From Spisula solida (lineage: Eukaryota > Mollusca > Bivalvia > Venerida > Mactridae): a DNA stretch of 64,000 nucleotides. The notes under the pieces are model-generated. The model saw only the letters and a list, made by a program, of their open reading frames with translations, had not been told where the DNA came from and made no database searches. Position 1 is the stretch's first letter. Every line of letters starts with the position of its first letter. Positions 1 through 11,030 of this stretch are shown here, one piece after another. The translations under genes and the position numbers were made by a program. Location of the stretch: NCBI GenBank assembly GCA_947247005.1, contig OX365954.1, positions 1,690,001 through 1,754,000 on the forward strand. Direction: 5' to 3'.

Positions 1-112
1 CATCCTCGTCGCCAGATGTAATATCTTAGAACTTGGTACAATAGAAAAAGACCAGCAGAGTTTATATCGCTTTAATGTACAGCCTAAATATTACAACAGT
101 AAGCCATGAGTA

Positions 113-1128
113 CGAGGGTTGCCCGCAAAAGTCGCGAACTTTGTCTCCCATTTCAACACTACGCATAATTCTCCTAAAAATCTTTCACATATTATTCATT
201 AGAGATTTCGTTACATATGTGTGTGATATTGAAAATTAATTTCCTTCTTAATTTTGGTAATTATACTAGATTAACTAATGCGAGTTGGGTAGAGTCGGCG
301 CATGCCCTTTCATATTTTGTAAAAACGTATCGGCTTTCATTCAATAGCTTTTAACTTAATAAGTGTTCTTATTTGCGCATTAAAATATGCCAATGTCGAC
401 ACCATAGTTTCGCGCGTTTTTGTGCGACATTAAAAGTCGGTAATGCCATTAACAGCAAAACTATGAATTGATTCGCAACGCTTCGGTTTTCGCGTCATTC
501 AAAAATGGCAACGTCAGGGAAATGTGCGGCGCAAAGAATTACTGCCGGACTTTGGTCTGACACCCGCAAAATCAAAAACAGAAGTCAAACATACACGTAA
601 TCGAGGGAATGTATGTAGAACTCTTGTCTACACCTGGTGGAAATGTTTTAAAGGGAACTTGGCGACGAAATGAAGACTGCCAAGCATAAAAGGAAAACTC
701 TGCCTCTAACTAACAGAGCGAAAAACATCATCCAATAAGACTGGCGTCAGACGGTTAAATGTGGAGGCTAAACATGGTATGTGTTAAACTGTTGCACATA
801 AAAATTTTCCAGAAAAATAATATACGTGTCGGAGCATCTCTCTGAACTTTAACTGTCATGTTTGATTTACGAGAATGCGTCGAATTTATCAAAAAATGCA
901 TCAGTCAATGCAGCCAAGGTGCTGAAACAAAAGAAACGACGTCGTCGAGTGTGCGCCAATCGGACCTACTGCAGGTGCAAAAAAACGCAGATTTTTAAAA
1001 CTTTCAATATCAAATTGTGCAATTACAATGATAACATATCTCTTAAAAAGACAATGTATGCAAATTCTGAATACAATGGACGACAATACAATAAAAATCA
1101 ATGTTCGCGACTTTGCGGACCAACCTCG
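113..1128. mobile_element. TIR element 1 (about 1.0 kb, TA-flanked, CGAGGG end)
   Basis: The left end reads CGAGGGTTGCCCGCAAAAG and continues TCGCGAACTTTG. The right end, read on the minus strand, is CGAGGTTGGTCCGCAAAGTC followed by GCGAACATTG. These are imperfect terminal inverted repeats of about 30 bp. TA dinucleotides flank the element at 111-112 and 1129-1130, as expected for Tc1/mariner-type insertion. No intact transposase is present; the 91-codon frame at 862-1137 is not recognisable as one. The length and outer bases match the elements at 17276-18244 and 34589-35591, so this is probably a non-autonomous member of that group. Confidence 0.7.
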
Positions 1129-1130
1129 TA

Positions 1131-3229
1131 CATATAATAAACTGGTATCAGAGAGAGAACTGTGGAATATTTAGGTGTCCAAAATTTCTTATTATAAAGG
1201 TCAAATACGACGAAAATTAAAATGTTAAATATAACAACGAATTTCCAAAGAATATATCGTATAAAACACTTGGTGTATATGTTTTCAGCATTATTTCAAT
1301 ACATAAGATGATTTTAAACGATCAAGTTGCCGATAAATAAAGGACAACGTAAATCCAACCTGGTTGTCTCCCTTGATTTTGAGACCGCGTGACGTCATCG
1401 ATGTACACATGTAGAAATGTTCCACTTCAGATAAGTAAATTCCCGTGGCCACTATCGATTGTTTATTGGATTAAATTCGTGATCAGTGACGGTAATGACT
1501 ATAATGTGCTGTGTTCTAAGCAAAATATATGTTGTCATGTCGATCACATTCCACATTTCTTCAATAATTAACAAACAAAACGGCCACATACCGATAAGGA
1601 CATTACTGGCGCGTGTCATATTCTAAAATGCCACAGAAGGGCAGTAACTAACAGATGCGCTTCAGGGGGTAAACGTCATGCACAGTTTATATGTGATCTT
1701 GACATATGTGTATACACATATACATTTTTAAACCACCAGGTTTTCAGTCAGTGTACTGGAATGAGCGCTTTTTAAAGACCCGAGAAAAAGTGCAGTGCAC
1801 CGTATAGTATATATCACGTGTTCACCTGTAATCAATCATTATTCAAAGCCAAAGTTTTGTTGCCCTTAAAACTAGGCTAATTACTAATCTAAGTGATAAG
1901 CATGTACTAGGGAGGGCAAAGCATACAAGGCTGAAAGATACACATAATGTCCAACACAATTATAACATTACATCATAAAATATATATACATGTATGTATA
2001 CAAATATGCACTTAAAATATAATAATAATCTGACACAAAGGGAGGGTAAGTACATGCTCAGCCTCCGGCTTTATTCCAATAATGACCCTCATCCTGCACT
2101 AAAGCTTAGATGAGGGAAAAAAATTTTTCATAAAGCCTATGGCTTTCACATGTACAATTAGCATCTTCAAACAATATATAATAATATTATCATAGAATAC
2201 TTCTCCACAGGTAATAAAACCTCTATTTCGTTAATAATTGAACTTCAAATATATCCCGAAGGACAAATAACTTATATAAACCTGAATATTACCAAATTAA
2301 ATATAAACATGAGCCCATGAGATGACTTGAAAAAAGTGATTCCTCTAGTTAAACAAACACCATTAAAAAAATTAAGTAACAAAAAATGAACCTTATAACA
2401 TTATCGTTGGTTCAAAAGAACAATGCCGATACAGAAATCCTCAAATAAACATTCTAAACCTGCAAATCAACAACCAGTTGCTAACTGTCAAAAGCTAAAG
2501 CTTATAAATTCTAACCAAATAATAAAAAGAAAATTAAATGATATAATAAATAGTTCATTAATATATATATATACCCGGGCAATACCGGGCCATCAAATGC
2601 AAAACCAACGTGTTGTTGTATTCACAATGTGTAGGAACAACTTTTGATCGGTTGTGCAAAATATTCTGTCAATAGGTAATGAACTTGTCCCACAACATCA
2701 AAAATACTACCTTAAAACAACTTACGTTTCTTTTTGTACTGAGTTTATTTTCTTAGGTCATTATATAAGGGGAATTCTAACAAGAAATGAAATTCGTCTT
2801 TTAATGATTAACATATTATGCATTCACGTTCTGATATTGGTCAATGCCATCTACCTAATTCTAATTTTTACCAAAACATCCAAAAACAATTTAAATCAAA
2901 TATTTTCAAAGTCTATCGCTTTCAACATTTCTACAGAATTATGGCCCCTGGTTGAATTTGCTAGTATTTGTATTGAAAATTGTTACATGTAATGTAACTA
3001 TAATTTCAAGTTTCTCAAATATGTTCAATGTCCATCAAGATATTGCTGTTACGAGGGATGATCCATATATAACGAGAAAATGCTTATAACTTTGTTATCA
3101 CATGTTATTTTCTAAATATATTTTCAGTGGTTGTTTATACATACATTAGAAGAAAAAGAACGAAATGGTTTTCAAGTATATGGTAAAATAAATTGTTTGG
3201 AACATTTTTGCTGACCTATGTAACCGATA
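1131..3229. other. Non-coding stretch without recognisable gene
   Basis: AT-rich sequence. It contains one TGACGTCA palindrome (1390-1397), small hairpins at 2087-2114 (CCTCATC and GATGAGG) and 2135-2149 (AAAGCC TAT GGCTTT), and a short TA run near 2562. A 112-codon open frame at 2654-2992 has a hydrophobic middle but matches nothing I know and has no coding context. It could be the 3' UTR of an old retroelement. Confidence 0.5.
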
Positions 3230-3852
3230 GGCGGGGCAACGTCATTTTTGCACATTTTAACGTAATTCAGAATATAACTATGATCAATTTGACGATTACA
3301 TTCCTTAGGCCTTACTGTATTGATTTTTAAAAACTTTTCAGATTATCCTCCATTAATATTATACTTCTTCCCCAATATCATACCAATTTGAAAAATGACC
3401 CACAATAGTCATTCTTAGGAATTTCGTTCAAAACACCAAGCATCTTCTTGCGTAGTTCTGACGTCGACGTCACTTTGCGTTAGATCACTAGCATTTTTCC
3501 AGTCCATTTATAATATGTTATAATGTACACAAATCGAAGCTTTTCACATGGCATGATCACGAAATGATTACCGAATATCGTGCAAAATTTTATTATTACT
3601 CTGTTACTTGTTTTCTTAAAAACTAAATATCTTATTGATAATATTTTGTCGTCTACATTTTTGCTATCACGGAACGATAACACGTGCGTGGCGTAACGAA
3701 TGACAACACAACCCGTGTATGACGTCGTCATCAGTAAGGCGAGTCTTAGATGACACTAAGTACCATTTTTTATCATATTGCTATTGCTAACATGAAAATT
3801 GCGAGGGTTTAAATTTGCGTGAAAACGGTTAAAACCCGAAAAATGCCCCGCC
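3230..3852. mobile_element. TIR element with GGCGGGGC ends (623 bp, TA-flanked)
   Basis: The left end GGCGGGGCAACGTCATTTTT and the inverted right end GGCGGGGCATTTTTCGGG match after a 4-base gap, and the match continues weakly through TTTTAACG. TA flanks both ends (3228-3229 and 3853-3854). A further weak inverted similarity outside (GGTTAC with CAGCAA) hints that the true element may be about 25 bp longer on each side. No transposase frame is seen. Confidence 0.55.
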
Positions 3853-5741
3853 TAAGCGTATTGAGGGTTACCTTAGTAACCAGCAACTTAGCAAAGGTAG
3901 TTACTTTACGTTAAAGACGGCTGCCATTGCAAGGCGGAACGCACACTTGAACGCTTGGTTAAATAATTCAACATAACTCAGTACGCTTCCTTATCGCCAT
4001 GTAAACTGAGCAATGACAGTTTATTGTAGCCAAAAATAAAACGCACGATTGCAGCAAAATATTCACGAAGAGGCTGCCAGAGGCAATACAACTAATTTAC
4101 ACTTAACTTTCTATATAAGGGCAATGGGACATCCTGAATTTCCATTTTTATTATTTTCAAACATCCGTTACACCCAGTTTTAGAATGAAATGAGCATAAC
4201 GCATTTCTAATTATTTCGTAGGTTCATTGAAAACGTATTGAAGAGGATTATCAATAAACTTTATCATATGTAGGAAATCAATGTTGCTAACGCCCTCGAG
4301 CCATTATCGTCGTTCAAGGGATATTATCACTCAATGTCATAGCGCGCCCAGTTATTAAATAAGTTTTAATTACACGTAAACGGTACAATTTTGTTAGCAT
4401 GTCTAGCACAAAACACATTCGCCTAATGACCACATTCACATCATTATACATACCTCATGGATATCTCAAAAATAGTCTACGCCATACATCATGTAAAATG
4501 GTTCTAAACATTATAGAAGAGATTACCATCATATACCATCGATATAATTAGTATTGTGAAGTATCAAGTATGTCACTTTTTTACGAGATATAGTGTAATA
4601 TATGTCTATCAGAGGGATATCCAACCTGTGAATGAGATATATAATGGTTTTGCTCAGAATGTATCAGTGGATCCAGAGGATATGATACTTGATATGTGTG
4701 TGTTATGTACAATTATTAATTGACTATACAATATTGGTCGCGTTTTCACTCCAAATGCTGGGCCAATATGAAGCTCACCTCGACATTATGGAAAAAAACT
4801 AGGCCATTATAAAAAAACACTGCCATTATGAGATTCGGGCGTTCTGATTTGCTCTCTAGCTCGGCCATTTTGAAACCTGTGTTCTCTTGGAAAAAATAGT
4901 CGCCATTTCTATGAAACATACGCAAGTCTAAGGGAAAATTTATAATTATAATTTCCACGGTGGGGAAACTAAGTGAGCAAAAGTTTCGACCTAAAACAAC
5001 GTCGACTCAGGTAGGTTTTTTCACTGTAACTTCTTTGATACTCCGTTTTAAAATAATCATTGCCCAACCGATTCCAAATTTCAAAATGTTTAGGTAGTGA
5101 CACTTCTGTTCGCAATTTATGCATCTAGCACAGCTACTCAGGCACATAGTCTGCCTAATGATAGATTGAATGGAAGCTTGTTCATATTTTAAGCAGTGTG
5201 TGAAGTATAAAATATGCCTCGTAAGACAAATCATAATAAAATAGTTTGGTAGCGGACACTTTATTTTTCTAATGGTTGCGTACACGCAATCTGTCAGACG
5301 GTAACGTGCACTTACAAATTCTTTTTTCTAATGATCAAAACAACTAGTGTAAAGTAAAATGTGAAAACCTATTTAGAGTAATTTCAATTGTATTAGCCGG
5401 TCTTTTCGTCGACGTCTATGAAGGCTGTAGTATCGGAAATGTTTACTCTCTACTTCAGCACTGCCTTTCATTGACATTTAATATCACACGTTTCTTTCAG
5501 TATTTTACTTACTTCTAAACAATTGATTTATCGGGTTAACAAAATCAAATATATGAGATTTGGTTTTGGTCACTACCACAGGTAACTGTATCATTAATAA
5601 AGAGTAAAAAATCTATAAGATTTATAATTGAGGTGCAGTTAATTTTAAATACACATTTCATTGATACAGGTGTTATTTTAAATACTATTACATAATCAGA
5701 ACATGGAGAACTTCGTCTTTAATTTGATATCAATATTTTAA
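3853..5741. other. Non-coding stretch with degenerate GCCATT-AT repeats
   Basis: No gene is recognisable. At 4762-4915 the words GCCATTATG, GCCATTATA, GCCATTTTG and GCCATTTCT recur irregularly next to A-runs, which suggests a decayed minisatellite. The rest is plain AT-rich sequence up to the start of LINE A. Confidence 0.45.
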
Positions 5742-5828
5742 ACATCCGTCCATCAGTCCTCCTTCATACATGCAAGCAACACTGCTGTACAACACTGTCC
5801 CATCAATGGTTTATTGTTTAAATCATAT

Positions 5829-6452
5829 ATGACCCGCCTTCTACTGTTGTCGTCCGATGTCGAGTTGAACCCCGGTCCTACCGCTGACACCGAGCAGACC
5901 CTAAGGCAATTGAACATGGAAATCATTTGGTATTTGGTGTACCTGAGGATCCTGGAGAACCTGCTGACGGAACAATGGACAAAATCGTCAATCACGTACT
6001 TATATAAACCTACCAATATGAGTGAAAGTGTTGAACAGGAGTTCAATTTAGCTGACTCTCTGGAATTTGCAAGGCGACTAGGATCATCAAAGAATTCTCC
6101 TAGAATGATATTGGCAAGGTTCAAGTTACCAGATCATAAATTCCGATTGTCCAATTTTCGTGATATTCTGAGATCTAAAGGTGTAAGAATCTCCAATGAC
6201 TCTACTAGTCTGGAACGAATAGAACTAGACCATTTGAAATCTAAAGGTAAAAAGGGTTATATTAAAGGCGACAAAGTCGTTATTCTATCAGACGAACAAT
6301 CCAATTCTAGGGTTTTCAAGAAAGGCACCAGAAGGAGTAACGTGGACTATACAAACACAACAGAATTAAATGACATGGAAGTGTCTAATCCGAACTATCT
6401 AAACTATTTTGCAATGACATTTGTACATATAGGAAGTTTTCTGATAAAGTAG
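5829..6452 (+). pseudogene. LINE A ORF1-like protein with N-terminal 2A
   Basis: The first ATG is at 5829. The frame is open upstream to the stop at 5739-5741, so the original start may have been further 5'. Residues 4-17 form a leucine run followed by DVELNPGP, a complete 2A motif. A typical ORF1p RRM opening, NHLVFGVPED, appears at 5921-5950 but in a different frame. The main frame resumes the family pattern with LADSLEFARRLG, then ARF and a basic RSKGVRI segment near residues 115-125, as in L1-type ORF1 RNA chaperones. This implies two compensating frameshifts between about 5905 and 6040. The canonical coiled coil before the RRM is not seen, so some sequence between 2A and RRM may be lost. 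Probable role in the live element: RNA binding and RNP formation. Confidence 0.75.
5838..5879 (+). other. 2A-like ribosome-skipping peptide (LLLLSSDVELNPGP)
   Basis: The 14 codons match the 2A consensus D-(V/I)-E-x-N-P-G-P preceded by a hydrophobic stretch. In known 2A peptides the ribosome fails to join the last Gly and Pro, here codons 5874-5876 and 5877-5879. Such sequences are established at the N-termini of some APE-type retrotransposon ORFs, including sea urchin and mollusc ones, where they can also overlap a signal sequence. All eight core residues are intact although the rest of the element has decayed. Activity is inferred, not shown. Confidence 0.85.
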
Positions 6453-6720
6453 TTAATGTTTTTGGAAATGAACTTTTGCATTCTGTCCAACAAATTCTCT
6501 TAGTATTGTTAATGGGAGAGTTGGCAAAGATATTGGTGAATTAAATGAATTTTCTTTTTGTTGGAGCTAATGGCTCAAGTGTTATAGATTATTGTATTTG
6601 TAGCAATTGCTTTTTTCATAGAATTATTGATTTTGAAGTTAATGCAATTGGTCTATGTGACCACCTCCCGATTATTTTTTATATATACACAAAATGTAAC
6701 CGAAAATATTCAAATAGATG
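6440..6720 (+). pseudogene. LINE A endonuclease, C-terminal remnant
   Basis: Frames over this stretch give VVNVFGNELLHS, then NGRVGKDIGELNEF, then GANGSSVIDYCIC and finally CDHLPIIFY. This is the family order for the end of an APE endonuclease (NGR-type loop, SSVIDY, SDHLPI). At least two frameshifts separate the pieces. The usual Ser of the SDH box is Cys, while the catalytic Asp and His are present. The upstream catalytic Asn, Glu and GDFN boxes are absent, so the domain cannot function. Confidence 0.7.
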
Positions 6721-7140
6721 ATACTAGAGAAAACATCCATATAATTTCCCAAACGGGTCCTGATTATCAGGAACATTTATGTAACACTATTCTAGATGGT
6801 GGGTTCAATTATCTAGACGAACAGCAAGACAATCCTAATTCAAGTATTGATTTGATATTGGAAACGTTCACAAAATGTTTGCTTAATGTTAGCGACAAGT
6901 TTGTTTCTAAAGTCAAAGGTAATAAAAATCGTACACAGAAGAATACGTGGTACGATTATGAATGTAAAACATTAAATCGAGAAACCAATATTGCATTGCG
7001 CAAATATCGTAAAACTAGATCTAATGCCGACTTTGACGAATACTGGTCAAAGAAAACTAGATATAAAACTTTGTGCAAGTCAAAACGATGGCAATATGAC
7101 GAAGCTCGGGTAAATTTCCTCGAGGATTGTCTATCTATAA
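6700..7140 (+). pseudogene. LINE A endonuclease-RT linker, 5' part
   Basis: An open frame (6627-7217) reads through this segment. It contains NVSDKFVSKVKGN and WYDYECKTLNRETNIALRKY, then a basic YKTLCKSKR segment. This is the standard linker of such elements (W-(Y/F)-D-x-E-C followed by Arg/Lys-rich helices), which lies between endonuclease and RT. The frame breaks at the SINE insertion: its last 25 or so residues are SINE sequence. The linker continues at about 7580. Confidence 0.75.
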
Positions 7141-7579
7141 GCGGATTTAGCTCAGTGGTAACGCACTGGGCTGTCAATCCAGGGGTCGTGGGTTCAATCC
7201 CTGGCATCGGAACTTGACATTTCTGAAATATTTATAATATTTCCCGCTATATCTGGCCGTGTGGTCTGCAAAGTATCTGGAAGTGCCAGGAAGCTGTGTA
7301 TCGGTGCTATAAATCGGGCACCTTAAAGAACCAGACTGTCTATTCGAAATAAGAGCTAGGCGCACCTCTGCAGCGCCAGACATGCCTGTATCTAATGTCT
7401 CTCTCTCCCTTCAGGGGCTTTCTCTCAGTCTGTACCTCTGGTCAGATCATGCTGTATCTGCACTGGTAGAGGATGCACCTGCGCCCTTGTGGCTGCAACA
7501 TGGGTAAAGTGCCCTTGAACGTGCGTTCGCATGAAAAGGGCGCTATATAAATCTGGTATATTTATTTTTATTTATTTAT
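7141..7579 (+). mobile_element. tRNA-headed SINE, V-SINE-like (possibly RUDI-type)
   Basis: The head has an A box (TAGCTCAGTGGTAACGC, 7148-7164) and a B box (GGTTCAATCCC, 7191-7201). Between them CTGGG-CTGTCAA-TCCAG forms an anticodon arm with GTC, so the head resembles tRNA-Asp. The body is less AT-rich than its surroundings. The 3' part reads AAAGGGCGCTATATAAAT and ends in a TTTATT-rich tail. This layout fits the V-SINE families described from molluscs, such as RUDI, but the name needs a database match. It is inserted into the linker of LINE A. I could not define a clean target duplication. Confidence 0.8.
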
Positions 7580-8360
7580 CAAACCCAAAAATGTTCTGAC
7601 GAAAATTTAGAGAAATTACAGGTAATCCTCCCAGAGCTCCAGACATATCAACCAATGATTGGTTGTTACATTTTAAAGCTCTATTTGATAGTGATGACGC
7701 ACCTATTCAAAATGAAGTAAATGTAGATATTACAGACATGGACGAAAATGAGAACCTTAGTGATATAGAAACAGAAAATGTATGATAATTTTGGTAACAC
7801 TAACTGGGCAACACATATTCGTCATAATTTATATGAAATGGCTTTGGATTTGTTTGGGAGTTACAGTGTGTACCTGACAAAACTTTGTTTATTAAGACAT
7901 ATACTCAACATTAGACCAGTACCTCCAAACGTGGAATGATCAGTGTAACAACAACGGTAAACATTCGACTTTTTATACCAACTTTAAAACTGATTTCTGC
8001 ATTGAAACGTATGTAAATTGTATTGACATAATGAAATATCGTCGCTGTTTAGTCAAATTTAGATCTTCTTCTCATAACTTGATGATAGAAGTTGGCAGGC
8101 ATCAGGGAGTACCGCGAAATCAACGTTTTTGTAAATACTGTCAAAATACTATTATAGAAGACGAATTTCATTTTCTACTTATCTGTCCATTTTACGCTGA
8201 AATTAGAATTAAATACATACCTGATAAATTTTGTAAATATCCTAATCTGTCTAAGTTTAACATTCTACTAGCTGCTAAAAACCATATCATAATAATAAGG
8301 AATTTATATTTTTTTGTGTATGGGCCGGAGGCCATTTGTACAATAAATATTTGTTATTAA
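7580..8360 (+). pseudogene. LINE A linker remainder and C-terminal Cys-His tail
   Basis: After the SINE the frame gives FREITGNPPRAPDI and WLLHFKALFDS, the end of the linker, with an in-frame TGA at 7606 where a Trp is expected. RT is then missing. From about 7915 the frame gives YLQTWNDQCNN and then YRRCLVKFRSSSHNL, IEVGRHQG and the tail CKYC-x9-H-FLLIC, i.e. C-x2-C-x9-H-x4-C near 8131-8190. The same tail, in other copies, occurs in LINEs B, E and F. It is probably nucleic-acid binding, inferred from its zinc-knuckle spacing. Confidence 0.8.
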
Positions 8361-8400
8361 ATAAGAAAATAAACCCATAGGGCGTGGAATCACTTTCTTG

Positions 8401-8856
8401 ATTCTTGTTTAGAATAGCTATGTCATTTCCATTAAATTGCACCTCAGTGATCGATTTTTGACACAACTTTTTAACTAGATGGAATTTTGTATAGTTCTAA
8501 CGATTTTGTCTATTAATGTAATTACTTTATGAAGATATCGAAAGCCAATTCTTGTTTTTGATACCTTGAAAATCTGACCATATTAATACAAATGCACCTT
8601 TGTTAGATACCATAATTTTAATAAAAGAAACAACATTTTTATACTTTTTATCAATGACCCAGTTACCTGTGGTCACTACATGATGCTTTTGATGACGATA
8701 AATTCAAATATTATTTTCCTATCTGCGTAGATAGACTGAGATGAAAAATGACAACTTGTTGACCAACAGATCATCTTGTTTAAAACAATACCGAACCGCC
8801 AACATCCACATTAGTAACAAGTATAATGTAAACATACAAATAAAATCTCTAACATT
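8401..8856. other. No recognisable feature
   Basis: AT-rich sequence following the end of LINE A. I see no open frame, repeat or RNA-like motif here. Confidence 0.4.
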
Positions 8857-9015
8857 GATTTTGGTGTAAGATCGAATTTTATTTCATCGAGTAAACACAG
8901 AAAATCAATATTTTCACGAGTGGCGTAGCCACGAGTGAAAAATTAATTTTATGTGATCACGAGTGAAATAAAATTGATCTTTCACCAAAAATCAACAAAT
9001 TTTCTGTTTATTATA
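8857..9015. repeat. Complex hairpin repeat with CACGAGTG core
   Basis: Arms 8857-8892 and 8959-8993 are inverted copies (GATTTTGGTGTAAGATC and GATTTTTGGTGAAAGATC on the opposite strand, continuing through AATTTTATTTCA). Between them lies a second palindrome, CACGAGTGGCGTAGCCACGAGTG. The words CACGAGT and ACTCGTG recur in the hairpins at 38521-38640 and 51535-51600, so this seems to be one class of fold-back sequence. Confidence 0.65.
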
Positions 9016-9299
9016 TGCTTAAATTTCTCTTAAAAGGGTACCGTAATTGGCTTAATTGGAAAAATCACGTCGAAATTGGAACGTCACGTCGTGACAATTA
9101 TGACGTCATGATGAAGTAACGTACTTTTTAAAGCCCTGCGCCGTTGACGTTACGTTTCTTTTTCTGAACGATACTGGAACCAGCTTCGAAAACAGTGAAA
9201 ATAACAAAACGATAATTTCACTGTTATTTTCACTGTTATTTTCACTGAAAATAATCCATTGAAAGCTAATAATAAACATAATTATTTTTGCTGGATCTG
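9016..9299. other. CRE-like sites, otherwise plain sequence
   Basis: Contains TGACGTCA at 9101-9108 and several CACGTC and GACGTTACG words. Short tandem copies of TTTTCACTGTTA lie at 9211-9245. No gene is seen. Confidence 0.35.
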
Positions 9300-9775
9300 T
9301 TCACATTATTTGTTTCTAGTATTTCAGCAGTTTTACTGTTGTAACTAGGCCATTCAGCGTAGGCATTCCGCCTTTTGTTTGCTGAAACTTTTCCATTCAG
9401 CTTTTTAACAATTGGGACTAGGGCTGATTAATTGTCCTGGTTAGCCGTGTGTTGTGCACTTTTCGTTTTAGGATTTCTGAACACAGCTACAGCTAAAACT
9501 AGGCATTATAGCCGTTTTCCTGTGGAAACTGCGTCATTCAGCTAGAATGATCAGTCTTTTGGTTGCTGAAACTATTAATTTATTTTACTTTTCTACAACT
9601 TGGACTTGAACAGATATTTGCTTGTTTAGTTAGGCATTGTGCCTTGTATGTGTTAAATGTTTCCTGTGCTCTGTTGGTTCAGCTGGGCATTGTGCTTTGA
9701 GTGTGTTTAATGTTTTCTATGCTCGGCTGGTTATTTTGAGTGCTGCCTTCCCTGTCTGACTTAATATAATGTTTT
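9300..9775 (+). repeat. Dispersed repeat X, copy 1
   Basis: The segment contains repeated words GCTGAAACT, GGCATTGTGC and CATTCAGC and ends in TGCCTTCCCTGTCTGACTTA. The same words in the same order occur at 41280-41695, and the terminal block recurs at about 46695-46725 and, degraded, at 55990-56020. It is therefore a dispersed family of unknown type with a defined 3' end. No coding frame or TIR is seen. Confidence 0.6.
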
Positions 9776-10784
9776 TGTTTACAGTGAATTGTAGCATGTA
9801 TAACCCAACTATAGCCACGAACTTAAGGTAAAATACCGTTCTGTCAATAGAACTTGTGAACGATGGGTAAATTGGAACAGCCATATTTTATCGCGGTAAT
9901 AAATCAAAGCACTGAAAGTTCTGATGTGTGGCGTACTGATGCCATTAAAACTAATTTCGAATAAAGGCTGCGTCAACATTTTATGTGCGAGTTCTGACAA
10001 GCCAAGCCTCACTCAAACGTTTGTGCTGCTTAAAACAACAAGCGAACCAGCAGATACCTGAAATTTACTTAAGTTACTATGCTGAGCCTCAAGCAAGAGA
10101 TATTTAAAATTACTATTTTAACGACTTGGAGAGTTAATCCGATGTCAAGATAAGTGACTGTTAAGTCTCCGTATGATTGAATACAGTGGGAATTGAAACG
10201 GTACAAACAAACAAGCAGTACATTAATATTGTTTTGCAGACCCTTTGAGTGGTACTGTAACATTCTTTCACATAATTACAATATTTGTTTTGTTGCCGAG
10301 TACTGTCAGCCATCTTGAAGGACTGGAAACAGGCTGGATAGACAAAAAGACAACATCTTCATAAAGATATATGTATATACCAGGGTTGTATGATACATTT
10401 GTGGACTTTTTCAATTATAAGTCATTTTCTGTATGATCACTTAGAAGATTGCACATATGACAAACGAAATGTTAAAACTGAAAACATTGAACTGATAAAC
10501 AATTTTAAATCAGTATAAAAACATAAAATAACAAAGTGTGATTAAATAAATTGTGAAATAGCCGTCAATGCTTAGTTCAATTCAGTTAAAATGGGATTTA
10601 ACTCTAAATATAACCATAACGGATTAATTTTGCTTGTTACATTGAATGTAACAAACAAGTAGGTGAGATAATAATAAATTCTAAAATAACTTTTTTTGTT
10701 TACAAGTACATGTATGCATTCGAAACAAATATATGACAAACAAAAGTTGCCAAAAACATTAACCATGAGTTGGTGACCATGGAC
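9776..10784. other. Non-coding stretch
   Basis: AT-rich sequence with only short chance open frames on the minus strand. I see no feature I can support. Confidence 0.4.
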
Positions 10785-10910
10785 ATATAGTGGTCGTAGC
10801 TGAACAGTTGACCTAGATCTTGACTCCGGATGACCTATATTTAAACTCTATCTTAATTTTATCTAGGCAAGCATTCTGACCAACTTTCACTAAGATCACG
10901 AAGTTTAATC
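10785..10910 (+). repeat. GACCTAG-type dispersed repeat fragment
   Basis: Contains GTTGACCTAGATCTTGACTC, GGATGACC and GCATTCTGACCAACTTTCA in the order seen in the longer copies at 12365-12460 and 53040-53420. This is one monomer of a widespread repeat. Confidence 0.55.
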
Positions 10911-10995
10911 AAATGGAGATGCGACTCACCATTTGTCTAACTAAGGTGTCGTGCGTGCGCATTACACCTGCCATTACGACAGGACGGGTCAAATA

Positions 10996-11030
10996 AAATC
11001 AATCAAAATACTCGATTTATCGACGTTTAT
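10996..11030 (-). mobile_element. Remnant of a Penelope-like element end (HHR-adjacent)
   Basis: AAATCAATCAA followed after a few bases by GATTTATCGACGTTT matches the unit at 50410-50447, where the sequence runs on into a hammerhead-like motif. Here the match stops directly after GACGTTT, so the ribozyme-like part is missing. Confidence 0.4.

Larger units (their letters stand above)
5742..8400 (+). mobile_element. LINE A: non-LTR retrotransposon, 2A-bearing, internally deleted
   Basis: The order along the plus strand is: a 2A peptide, an ORF1-like RNA-binding domain, the C-terminal end of an APE-type endonuclease (DHLPI motif), the endonuclease-to-RT linker, a SINE insertion (7141-7579), more linker, and the C-terminal cysteine-histidine tail of the RT polyprotein. 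The endonuclease core and the whole RT catalytic region are missing; the joint lies near 7780-7920. Several frameshifts and a TGA at 7606 show that the copy is dead. Motif order and the tail place it among mollusc L1/CR1-type APE retrotransposons; the exact clade needs a tree. Confidence 0.85.

Noticed and set aside
862..1137. 91-codon basic open frame near the right end of TIR element 1, considered as a transposase piece
   Set aside because: It has no helix-turn-helix or D,D motif and ends inside the right TIR.
2654..2992. 112-codon frame with a hydrophobic middle, considered as a small membrane protein
   Set aside because: The leading codon is TTG, amino acid use follows the AT-rich composition, and there is no splice or family support.
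5753..6124. 123-codon minus-strand frame
   Set aside because: It lies opposite LINE A ORF1, which has clear motifs; it is a shadow.
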